This document shows, piece after piece, positions 53,347 through 61,103 of a DNA stretch of 64,000 nt (positions are counted from its first letter, which is position 1; the number at the start of each line of letters is the position of its first letter). A program made the translations under genes and the position numbers. The notes under the pieces are model-generated. The model worked only from the letters and a program-made list of their open reading frames with translations, had not been told where the DNA came from and ran no database searches. Source of the stretch: Parietaria judaica (taxonomy: Eukaryota; Streptophyta; Magnoliopsida; Rosales; Urticaceae); NCBI GenBank assembly GCA_954871525.1, contig OX940863.1, positions 44,006,501 to 44,070,500 of the forward strand. Direction: 5' to 3'.

Positions 53347-54421
53347 GTGGTTGGTGGCGCCGGAAAGCTCTCGAGAAGACGAGTCTACTGCTAGGCGGAA
53401 GTTGACCGGAGGTGGTGGAGTTTGACCGGAATAGTTGCCGGAAGGTTCGGTTTTTAGCTCTAGATCTTTTTCGTTTGGGTTTGAATTTGAGAAAACTAAC
53501 ACCGGAACCGGGTTCACGAAGGTTAGTAGAGTTTGTTGGAGTTGTCACCTCGCCGTCGCTGTCGCCGGTCGCCGCCGTCGGCCGCCGTCGTCATTTTCCG
53601 ATCTCAAAATTTATTGAGGGGTTTTGAAGCCCTCGTCGAGGAGATCGAAAGCCCTCGATCGGAATCGTCATCGGACTCTCGGTAAGCTCGAATTTCCTTA
53701 TCCTAGTTACTGATTTTGATGATGAAATTAGGTGTGTTCTGGGCCTTGATTGGTGAAATTGACCTCGCCATTGTGTTTAGAATAGTCGAATTAGGCTAGG
53801 AGAGGTATTACATTGTCGAATTGATGCCCGTTTTGTTGCCTCGTTTTGCGTGCCCGACGGGAATTCGGCCCGGGTTAATTTTTAGTGTATCAGGTTTTCA
53901 AATGACAATTTGAATTCCAATCTTAGTAGTATTTGACTTATGAATGGTATCGGTGTTATAGCTGGCACGGATAGTCGTCCCGTGGTCGCCTCGAAGACTG
54001 TACTACCTGAACCACCCGTTTTGACTAAGTCAACAGATCCCGAAGTCTCTAGTCATCAATCTCAGGGCCAAGACGAACCCACATCTTCGACTAGCTAGTC
54101 GATCGGTCAAAGTTTCCACGGATTGAGGTAGAGGCTATTACCTTTTCTCGCAATCTAAAATGAACGTAGAAACCCACGCTTTAATGAAGATTGAACCGGA
54201 TAGGTTAATATGGGATTTAATGAAATGATTTGATAATTAATAAAATTAATGTTATATAGCCGTCGCTTGATAGCGAGGCTGGATACCAGGTATGGTTGCA
54301 TCGGATTGATGCTTGTTATATAATTTATGTTTATGGTGACGTCGAGATGACGTGTTATGATATGGTACCCGCTTCGGGCGGATGAGCTGCTGACGAGCAG
54401 CTGGCTACTGCGCAGTAGGCC

Positions 54422-54457
54422 GGATATGGATATGGATATGGATATGGATATGGATAT
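54422..54457. repeat. GGATAT hexanucleotide repeat, six units (5' LTR)
   Basis: Six perfect GGATAT units in a row. The 3' LTR has the same six units at 60306-60341, so there has been no length change since insertion. On the opposite strand it reads as an Ile-Ser repeat, which explains a spurious 108-codon open frame at 54155-54481. Confidence 0.95.
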
Positions 54458-54778
54458 GATTGGTGACCCAAAAGTCAACATTTCGACCCATGGCGAACTG
54501 GCCGTCTTTGGTGGTGATTAGGATCCCGAGTCGAGGGCGAGTTACGGTTAGGGACTTCTAGTCCACCTGTGCTCGTGCCTTGAGGACTCGATGGGATATA
54601 GTGGAGTAAAGGCACGAGCTGACTCGGCATGGACCACCGAAATGATTTGACTTTTGTGGGGTATATTTATTTATTTTATGAAAATGATGATTAAATGGTT
54701 TATGATGACGTTTAGTTTATTTAATTGAATTTTGACTAATAAAGGTTCGGTAAAGAGAATTGGTAATAGATTCCCTAC

Positions 54779-54795
54779 TGAGCATGTGGTGCTCA
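54779..54795 (+). other. Short LTR hairpin TGAGCA/TGCTCA
   Basis: TGAGCA, a five-base loop TGTGG, then TGCTCA: a perfect 6-bp stem, followed by ACCCC and a pyrimidine tract ending in CAG. The same structure is in the 3' LTR at 60663-60679. I recall a similar GAGC...GCTCACCCC stem in the downstream part of LTRs of several plant gypsy elements, but I cannot verify that here. It may lie near the RNA 3' end. Confidence 0.5.
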
Positions 54796-55217
54796 CCCCT
54801 TCCATATACATTTTTTTTCCTTCCAGTTACAGGTGGTGATCAGTATCAGACTCCGGACGAGGAGTAGTTTGAGTTAGGAGGTCGACGTGTTGATTAGCTT
54901 AGCCGTACCTCTAGTGTTCGTCGAGGTGAATCTCGCTTTTTGGGATGATCTTTTATTCAGACTTGTAATGGATTAAATTAAGGATATTTGTGATGGTGAT
55001 ACTTTGTATTTGTCGTTTTATGGTGTTGTATAAACTGTGGTCGTTGATGTTGTATTGTCGTTTTAAGTCTCATGGGCAAAAGTTATGTGTTTGTTGTCTT
55101 GGACGTTGAATATTCAACGGTATTGTTTAAATGATGATGTGTCATTGACCGGTCCAAGTTTGAAAAGTCGTTGTTTTTGTCTTATTCTACTAACCCCCAC
55201 TTAGGGGCGTTACAGTT

Positions 55218-55229
55218 TGGTATCAGAGC
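55218..55229 (+). promoter_or_regulatory. Primer-binding site for initiator tRNA-Met
   Basis: TGGTATCAGAGC, three bases after the end of the 5' LTR (spacer GTT), is the complement of the 3' end of plant initiator tRNA-Met, the usual minus-strand primer of plant Ty3/gypsy elements. No mismatch is seen over 12 bases, so this cis function appears intact. Confidence 0.93.
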
Positions 55230-55248
55230 CTAGGTTACGGCACCTAGG
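55229..55248 (+). other. Hairpin directly after the primer-binding site
   Basis: CCTAGGT, six-base loop TACGGC, then ACCTAGG: a perfect 7-bp stem whose arms each contain the palindrome CCTAGG. It begins on the last base of the primer site. Self-complementary stems in this position can take part in RNA dimerisation or packaging in retroelements; here that role is only a guess. Confidence 0.5.
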
Positions 55249-55499
55249 GTACAACACCATAAAGTTCTTTATTGTCTTTATGTGTTTTTATCGTGTTTTG
55301 CTTTGTATCACCATCCATAATCCTGATATTTAATCTTTTTACAGTTGATCAACTTGGTTCAGAATTCCCAAAGTACCCTAAATCTGCGTCCCCCGTTAGA
55401 TCTTGAAGAATCTGCATTGTATTCTATGTTCCGTAATACGTGATACAATCTCTTAGTTCTGCAGTTGAAATAATGAAATCTTTTAAGGAGATCTTGTTC
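55249..55499 (+). other. Untranslated leader of the element, no gene seen
   Basis: This stretch between the primer-site hairpin and the gag trace is AT-rich, has stops in all forward frames and contains a TTGATCAA palindrome near 55346. I see no conserved domain or RNA motif. It may include the former gag start region, but nothing recognisable remains. Confidence 0.6.
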
Positions 55500-55640
55500 C
55501 AAAATCCTCTATAGTTTGATGAATTTCCTGATGCTGCTACAATTGAAATGTGAATGGCATTAATGAAGAAAAATTTGAGGTGCTTGAAAATTATGATGTC
55601 GTAGTTAGCCCTGAAGCTAGAATGGTAAATTTTGGGTAAT
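55500..55640 (+). pseudogene. gag: Trace of gag (capsid region)
   Basis: A short forward translation with the order P-L-stop-F-D-E-F-P-D-A-A-T-I-E-M-stop-M-A-L-M-K-K, then F-E-V-L-E in the next frame, resembles the start of the gypsy capsid domain, where a Phe-Asp-Gly motif is followed by an acidic segment, a Glu-Met-Trp and a Phe-Glu motif. Two stops and a frame change in an A-rich run near 55567-55573 break it. After about 55640 the resemblance is lost; the rest of the capsid domain and the zinc knuckle (C-C-H-C) are not found. A weak call based on residue order only. Confidence 0.42.
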
Positions 55641-55770
55641 GATTTCATGCGCAATGGGTTTGCGAGAACTTTACGCCAAATCGTTACTCTAACTTCTCAG
55701 AACTGATTGTTTCAGCCAAAAACCTCGAGACATGTATTATTTCTTCATCGTTGTGCGTTGATAAAACAAA

Positions 55771-55980
55771 TTGCCAAAAGCTTTAATGATCTGCAAGTCT
55801 TGTAAGCTAGTCATTGAGGGAAGTAAATTCTCATTTGACGTAATCGTTCTCCGTATGATCGAGTTTGATGTATTATTGGAATTCAGTTTATTAGAAAAGT
55901 ACCGTGCTGTAGTAGACTGCTACAAAATACATGGGACCCTTAGAAGAAAAGAAAATGAGCATGTTAATATGGCCTCATAA
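55771..55980 (+). pseudogene. pol: Aspartic protease remnant, C-terminal part only
   Basis: The translation includes CKSCKLVIEGSKFSFDVIVL and FDVLL, then LEKYRAVVDC, matching the second half of the retropepsin domain and its linker in Tekay-type elements. The residues after FDVLL differ from the usual Gly-Met-Asp-Trp-Leu. The active-site D-S/T-G motif, expected upstream, is absent: the sequence before 55771 has stops and no similarity. The frame closes at 55980 and the linker continues in the next frame. It cannot make an active protease. Confidence 0.72.
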
Positions 55981-56170
55981 TTTTATCTTGAAGTCTCTCC
56001 TTGGAGGAAAGATGAATTTTGAAGGGTTGGGAGTTAATCGTGTCATCAAAAGTGTGAGGCAAAGTGCAATCAACCCGCACATCCCCATAGTACAAGATCT
56101 TGAAGATGTGTTTTCCTCGGAGCTTTTAGGATTTCCTCCAAATTGTGGATTGGGTTTGACATTGACCTAG
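55931..56170 (+). pseudogene. pol: Protease-reverse transcriptase linker, frameshifted
   Basis: A second frame overlaps the protease remnant and carries the linker before the reverse transcriptase, ending with [17 protein letters not shown], which resembles the conserved segment (acidic, D-V-F, then L-P-G-L-P-P) that precedes the RT domain. The frame is then lost: at about 56135-56150 similarity passes to the frame that starts the RT palm. So two frameshifts flank this segment, one near 55940-55990 and one near 56140. Confidence 0.65.
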
Positions 56171-56757
56171 TTCCTGGGAGTTTTCCGATTTCTATGGCTC
56201 ATTACCGTATGGCTCCAGCAGAATTGACAGAATTGAAGAAGCAATTAGACGACTTGTTGAGTAAAAGGTTTATCTGGCAGAGTACATCACCGTGGGGAGC
56301 GTCGGTGTTATTCGCTAAGAAAACTGATGGTAGTTTACGCTTTTGTGTGGACTATAGACAACTCAACAAGATAACGATTAAGAATAAATGCCCTTTATCG
56401 CGCATTGATGATTTGTTCGACTAATTGGGAGGATGCAAATACTTCTCAAAAATAGATTTGCGGTCGGGTTACCACCAATTGAAGATTCGAGATAGCGACA
56501 TTCCGAAGACAGCGTTTCGTACACGATATGGTCACTTTGAGTTCACGGTTATGCCTTTTGGTTTAACGAACGCTCCAGCGGCGTTTATGGACTTGATGAC
56601 TAGAATTTCCCGACCATACTTGGATCGATTCGTTGTTGTTTTCATTGACGACATACTTATCTATTCAAGAACCCTCGAAGAACACGCAGAAAATTTGCGA
56701 ATAGTTTTGTCAGACTTTACGGGACCATCGTCTCTATGTAAAGAAAGAAAAATGTGA
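56143..56757 (+). pseudogene. pol: Reverse transcriptase, interrupted by a stop and a frameshift
   Basis: The RT domain copies element RNA into DNA in the cytoplasmic particle. The first part (56143-56421) has [21 protein letters not shown] and [10 protein letters not shown]. An in-frame TAA at 56422-56424 follows the RIDDLFD motif. The second part continues in the same frame at 56425 with [13 protein letters not shown] (first catalytic Asp at its residue 11), [18 protein letters not shown] and [13 protein letters not shown] (catalytic Asp pair at residues 75-76, 56647-56652). After [11 protein letters not shown] the frame is lost near 56707-56714 and a stop comes at 56755-56757, while the homology continues in another frame. 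The catalytic residues are present, but no full-length RT can be made. Confidence 0.9.
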
Positions 56758-56764
56758 ATTATGG

Positions 56765-58132
56765 ATGACAAAAGTGATGTTCTTAGACCAAGTGATCTCG
56801 CAAGAAGGTGTTGCCGTAGATTTGTCAAAGAACGAAGCTATCTTAAACTGGAAGCAACCAAGAAATGTGGCAGAAGTCCGGAGCTTCCTAGGGCTTGCGA
56901 GCTATTATAGTAAGTTCGCGGAGAATTTTTCAAAGATTGTTGCACCGCTAAACAAGCTCACCAGAAAAGATGTTCAGTTCAGTTGGGATGATAGATGTGA
57001 AGAGTCTTTTTCAGAGTTGAAACGACGATCGACGAGTGCTCCTGTCCTTGTTGTTCCCAATGTAGATGAAGTATTTACAGTGTATACTGATGCATCTCGA
57101 AGTGGACTAGGCTGTGTGCTCATGCAACAAGGGAGGGTGGTGGCATATGGTTCTAGGCAGTTAAAGCCGCATGAACAAAACTATCCTACCCACGACTTGG
57201 AGCTAGCAACAGTGATATTTGCACTCAAAATCTGGCGTTGTCATCTTTACGGCTCAAGATTTGAGATATTCACCGATCATCAAAGTCTCAAGTATTTGTT
57301 CACGCAGAGAGACTTGAATCTACGACAACGAAGATGGGTGGAGTATATGGAAGATTATGAATTTAGTCTACATTATCACCCAGGAAAAGCAAATGTGGTG
57401 GCCGATGCATTGAGTCGGAAGAACCATGGTTTGGTTGCTTCTCTGAACTTAGAGCCATGGAAGAGATCAGTTACCATTGGCGATTACAACTTAGAATTGC
57501 ATAGAGACGGGTATAAAGCATGTGCGTATAACGTCATAGCCGTTCCATCAATGGTACTCCAAGTTAGACAAAGTCAGTGGAGCGATGAAACGTTACAAGA
57601 GGTATGGAATCGATTACAAGCTGGAGAACAACTTGAAGGATGGAATGTGGGAGTCGATGGATTTTTATTGTACAAAGGAAGGCTTGCGGTAGCTAATGAT
57701 ACTACGTTACGAAGCGCCATCTTACATGAAGCTCATCGTTCCAAGTTTGCTATTCACCCAGGGAGTACGAAGATGTACCAGGATCTGAAGATGCAATATT
57801 ATTGGTACGGAATGAAGTCGGATGTGGCGATGTTCGTGAACAAATGTCCAGTTTGCCAAATGGTCAAAGCAGAGCATCAAAGACCTGGCGGGGAGCTTAG
57901 ACCACTTGAAATACCTGAGTGGAAATGGGACTGCATCACAATGGACTTCGTTTCGGGACTTCCTCGGTCTCGGGGCGGACACGATGCGGTGTGGGTGATC
58001 GTTGATAGATTGACAAAGTCAGCCAACTTTATCCCCATTCGGACAGATTACAAAGTTCCGAAACTTTGTAAACTATATGTGGAAAAGATAGTAAAGCTTC
58101 ATGAGGTCCCTGTTTCAATAGTTTCGGACTGA
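56765..58132 (+). pseudogene. pol: RT thumb, RNase H and N-terminal integrase segment
   Basis: The longest open segment (455 codons). Residues 1-60 hold the end of RT (VISQEGVAVD, FLGLASYYSKFA). RNase H spans about 100-218: Asp109 in YTDAS, Glu146 in HDLELA, Asp171 in FTDHQSL and Asp214 in VVADALS form the expected D-E-D-D set. The integrase zinc-binding site follows (His324, His331, Cys361, Cys364; HHCC). The integrase core starts at about 385, with the first catalytic Asp394 in ITMDFVSGLP and the second, Asp455, as the last residue before a TGA at 58130-58132. The homology continues in the same frame beyond that stop, so this is one polyprotein cut by a nonsense change. The position numbering starts at an internal Met; the true polyprotein began far upstream. 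Confidence 0.92.
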
Positions 58133-58993
58133 GACGCTCGTTTTACTTCCAAGTTTTGGAGAGGATTACAGAAAGAGATAGGAACTGAATTGAGTTTGAG
58201 CACAACTTTTCATCCTCAGACTGATGGACAATCAGAGCGAGTGATTCAGATCTTAGAAGACATGCTACGGGCGTGTGCCTTAGATTTTGGAGGAAAATGG
58301 AAGGAGCAACTACCATTCGTGGAGTTCGCTTACAACAATAGCTTCCAGGCTAGTATCGGTATGGCACCGTATGAGGCCTTGTATAGTCGACCTTGTCGTT
58401 CACCTCTTTGTTGGGCCGAGTATGAAAATCGTTTTACTCTCGGTCCTTCCTACCTCAGAGATACAACAGAAGCGATTAAGCTTATTCAGGAAAGACTCAA
58501 GACTGCTCAAAGTCGCCAGAAGAGTTATGCGGATCGAAGACGAAGGCCACTGGAATTCATGGTTGGCAACAATGTGTTCCTGAAAGTGACGCCCATGCGT
58601 GGTGTTTCCCGTTTCGGAATAAAAGGAAAGTTGGCTCCGCGATACACAGGTCCGTTCGAGATAGTTGAAAGAGTCGGACCACTCGCATACATGCTTGATT
58701 TACCTCCGCAATTATCTCATGTTCACAATGTGTTTCATGTGTCGATGTTGAGAAAATATGAACCCGATCTTCAACAAATCATTGAGTGGACAGAGATACC
58801 TATTCAAGAAAATGCGACGTACGCGGAACACCCACTTCATATTATCGACCGTGAAGTCAAAGTCCTTCGTCGACGAGAAATTCCTCTAGTTAAAGTGGTA
58901 TGGAAAAACCACGACCCTAGAGAGGCAACATGGGAGTTAGAGTCGGAGATGAAGGAGAAGTACCTCTTTTTGTTCGGGGGTAGTTTCGTTTAA
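58133..58993 (+). pseudogene. pol: C-terminal integrase with GPF motif and chromodomain
   Basis: Same frame as the preceding segment, directly after its TGA. DARFTSKFW and TTFHPQTDGQSERV complete the integrase core: the third catalytic residue is the Glu of QSERV (58235-58237), giving D-61-D-35-E spacing. AYNNSFQASIGMAPYEALY follows, then the GPF motif (GPFEIVERVG) and VHNVFHVSMLRKY. The last 50 residues (HIIDREVKVLRR, IPLVKVVWKNH, EATWELESEM) are a chromodomain of the degenerate kind found in plant chromoviruses, thought to guide integration to particular chromatin. The segment ends at TAA 58991-58993, which overlaps the usual end region just before the polypurine tract. No break was seen inside it, but it has no start of its own. 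Confidence 0.9.
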
Positions 58994-59013
58994 ATTTCGA
59001 GGACGAAATTTTT

Positions 59014-59025
59014 AAAGGGGTGGAG
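59014..59025 (+). other. Polypurine tract
   Basis: AAAGGGGTGGAG, three bases (TAT) upstream of the 3' LTR, preceded by GAGGACGAAATTTTT. This is the plus-strand priming site. It contains one pyrimidine (T at 59021), as many plant elements do. The GGACGAAATTT context is typical of Tekay/Del elements. Confidence 0.82.
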
Positions 59026-59028
59026 TAT

Positions 59029-61098
59029 TGTAAAACCCAATACATATATAATATATATTAAAAAAAAAAAGAGTTGTCAGGGAAAGGTTCGAATAATAAA
59101 CCATTGCCCCTCCTTTTTTTTTTCTTTCCTCATCTTCCCGTAGCTCCCTTTCTCTCTCTCTCTATTTATTTCTTTCTCCCATCAAAGATTCAAAGCTCCA
59201 TAGCTCGGTCACCGGAGCTCCGATCGGAGCGTGGTTGGTGGCGCCGGAAAGCTCTCGAGAAGACGAGTCTACTGCTAGGCGGAAGTTGACCGGAGGTGGT
59301 GGAGTTTGACCGGAATAGTTGCCGGAAGGTTCGGTTTTTAGCTCTAGATCTTTTTCGTTTGGGTTTGAATTTGAGAAAACTAACACCGGAACCGGGTTCA
59401 CGAAGGTTAGTAGAGTTTGTTGGAGTTGCCACCTCGCCGTCGCTGTCGCCGGTCGCTGCCGTCGGCCGCCGTCGTCATTTTCCGATCTCAAAATTTATTG
59501 AGGGGTTTTGAAGCCCTCGTCGAGGAGATCGAAAGCCCTCGATCGGAATCGTCATCGGACTCTCGGTAAGCTCGAATTTCCTTATCCTAGTTACTGATTT
59601 TGATGATGAAATTAGGTGTGTTCTGGGCCTTGATTGGTGAAATTGACCTCGCCATTGTGTTTAGAATAGTCGAATTAGGCTAGGAGAGGTATTACATTGT
59701 CGAATTGATGCCCGTTTTGTTGCCTCGTTTTGCGTGCCCGACGGGAATTCGGCCCGGGTTAATTTTTAGTGTATCAGGTTTTCAAATGACAATTTGAATT
59801 CCAATCTTAGTAGTATTTGACTTATGAATGGTATCGGTGTTATAGCTGGCACGGATAGTCGTCCCGTGGTCGCCTCGAAGACTGTACTACCTGAACCACC
59901 CGTTTTGACTAAGTCAACAGATCCCGAAGTCTCTAGTCATCAATCTCAGGGCCAAGACGAACCCACATCTTCGACTAGCTAGTCGATCGGTCAAAGTTTC
60001 CACGGATTGAGGTAGGGGCTATTACCTTTTCTCGCAATCTAAAATGAACGTAGAAACCCACGCTTTAATGAAGATTGAACCGGATAGGTTAATATGGGAT
60101 TTAATGAAATGATTTGATAATTAATAAAATTAATGTTATATAGCCGTCGCTTGATAGCGAGGCTGGATACCAGGTATGGTTGCATCGGATTGATGCTTGT
60201 TATATAATTTATGTTTATGGTGACGTCGAGATGACGTGTTATGATATGGTACCCGCTTCGGGCGGATGAGCTGCTGACGAGCAGCTGGCTACTGCGCAGT
60301 AGGCCGGATATGGATATGGATATGGATATGGATATGGATATGATTGGTGACCCAAAAGTCAACATTTCGACCCATGGCGAACTGGCCGTCTTTGGTGGTG
60401 ATTAGGATCCCGAGTCGAGGGCGAGTTACGGTTAGGGACTTCTAGTCCACCTGTGCTCGTGCCTTGAGGACTCGATGGGATATAGTGGAGTAAAGGCGCG
60501 AGCTGACTCGGCATGGACCACCGAAATGATTTGACTTTTGTGGGGTATATTTATTTATTTTATGAAAATGATGATTAAATGGTTTATGATGACGTTTAGT
60601 TTATTTAATTGAATTTTGACTAATAAAGGTTCGGTAAAGAGAATTGGTAATAGATTCCCTACTGAGCATGTGGTGCTCACCCCTTCCATATACATTTTTT
60701 TTCCTTCCAGTTACAGGTGGTGATCAGTATCAGACTCCGGACGAGGAGTAGTTTGAGTTAGGAGGTCGACGTGTTGATTAGCTTAGCCGTACCTCTAGTG
60801 TTCGTCGAGGTGAATCTCGCTTTTTGGGATGATCTTTTATTCAGACTTGTAATAGATTAAATTAAGGATATTTGTGATGGTGATACTTTGTATTTGTCGT
60901 TTTATGGTGTTGTATAAACTGTGGTCGTTGATGTTGTATTGTCGTTTTAAGTCTCATGGGCAAAAGTTATGTGTTTGTTGTCTTGGACGTTGAATATTCA
61001 ACGGTATTGTTTAAATGATGATGTGTCATTGACCGGTCCAAGTTTGAAAAGTCGTTGTTTTTGTCTTATTCTACTAACCCCCACTTAGGGGCGTTACA
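59029..61098 (+). repeat. 3' long terminal repeat (2070 bp)
   Basis: Same sequence as the 5' LTR apart from eight substitutions and a three-base shorter poly-A run. Begins after the polypurine tract and the bases TAT, and ends at TTACA directly before the right target-site duplication. The near identity of the two LTRs indicates a recent insertion, unless gene conversion has equalised them. Confidence 0.95.
60306..60341. repeat. GGATAT hexanucleotide repeat, six units (3' LTR)
   Basis: Identical in unit number to the copy in the 5' LTR at 54422-54457. Confidence 0.95.
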
Positions 61099-61103
61099 AC
61101 ACT
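61099..61103. repeat. Target-site duplication, right copy (one mismatch)
   Basis: ACACT follows the CA end of the 3' LTR, after which the satellite continues ATCTCGTAG. The first base differs from the left copy (A instead of G). Removing the element plus one copy of these five bases leaves a monomer of exactly 360 bp (52938-53141 plus 61104-61259), which supports the assigned ends. Confidence 0.75.

Larger units (their letters stand above)
53142..55214 (+). repeat. 5' long terminal repeat (2073 bp)
   Basis: Begins TGTAAAACCC and ends GGGCGTTACA, with a 5-bp terminal inverted repeat TGTAA/TTACA. Compared with the 3' LTR it has eight substitutions (near 53156, 53289, 53319, 53545, 53573, 54132, 54614 and 54970; six transitions, two transversions) and three more As in the poly-A run near 53173. 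That is about 0.4% divergence. Contents in order: an AT-rich stretch with a TATA-like run, pyrimidine-rich tracts, a GC-rich section with GCCGCCGTC repeats, a long anonymous stretch, a GGATAT hexanucleotide repeat, a short hairpin and a pyrimidine tract with CAG. Short open frames here are duplicated in the other LTR and have no recognisable product. Confidence 0.95.
53142..61098 (+). mobile_element. Defective Ty3/gypsy (chromovirus, Tekay/Del-like) LTR retrotransposon
   Basis: A complete element of 7957 bp with two long LTRs (2073 and 2070 bp), TGTAA...TTACA ends, an initiator-tRNA-Met primer-binding site, and a polypurine tract. The interior (55215-59028) carries, in order, a gag trace, a protease remnant, reverse transcriptase, RNase H, integrase and a C-terminal chromodomain; the order PR-RT-RH-INT is that of Ty3/gypsy. 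The sequence after the integrase, the GAGGACGAAATTTTTAAAGGGG end and the long LTRs fit the Tekay/Del chromoviruses of plants. The interior is short for that group: most of gag and the protease active site are missing, and pol has frameshifts and stops, so it cannot encode its own proteins. It lies in the same orientation in which the satellite is read here. Confidence 0.95.

Noticed and set aside
53278..53548. Reverse-strand frames of 79-109 codons opposite the GC-rich LTR section (also 59162-59491)
   Set aside because: Antisense shadows of low-complexity LTR sequence, differing in length between the two LTRs because of single substitutions.
53190..53627. Short forward open frames of 60-71 codons in the LTR (also at 59074-59511)
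   Set aside because: They overlap each other in different frames, lie in GC-rich LTR leader sequence, are duplicated with the LTR and show no domain or codon pattern of a real protein.
54155..54481. 108-codon reverse-strand frame with an Ile-Ser repeat (also 60039-60365)
   Set aside because: The repeat is just the translation of the GGATAT hexanucleotide run; no other support for a gene.
57722..57982. 86-codon reverse-strand frame within pol
   Set aside because: Lies wholly opposite the conserved integrase coding frame.
58287..58583. 98-codon forward frame overlapping the integrase C-terminal segment
   Set aside because: Out of frame with the clearly conserved integrase reading frame and without any recognisable motif.
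55215..59028. Possible endogenous pararetrovirus instead of a retrotransposon
   Set aside because: Two LTRs, a target-site duplication, an integrase with HHCC and D-D-35-E, and a polypurine tract are present; pararetroviruses lack integrase and LTRs, and no movement-protein region is seen.
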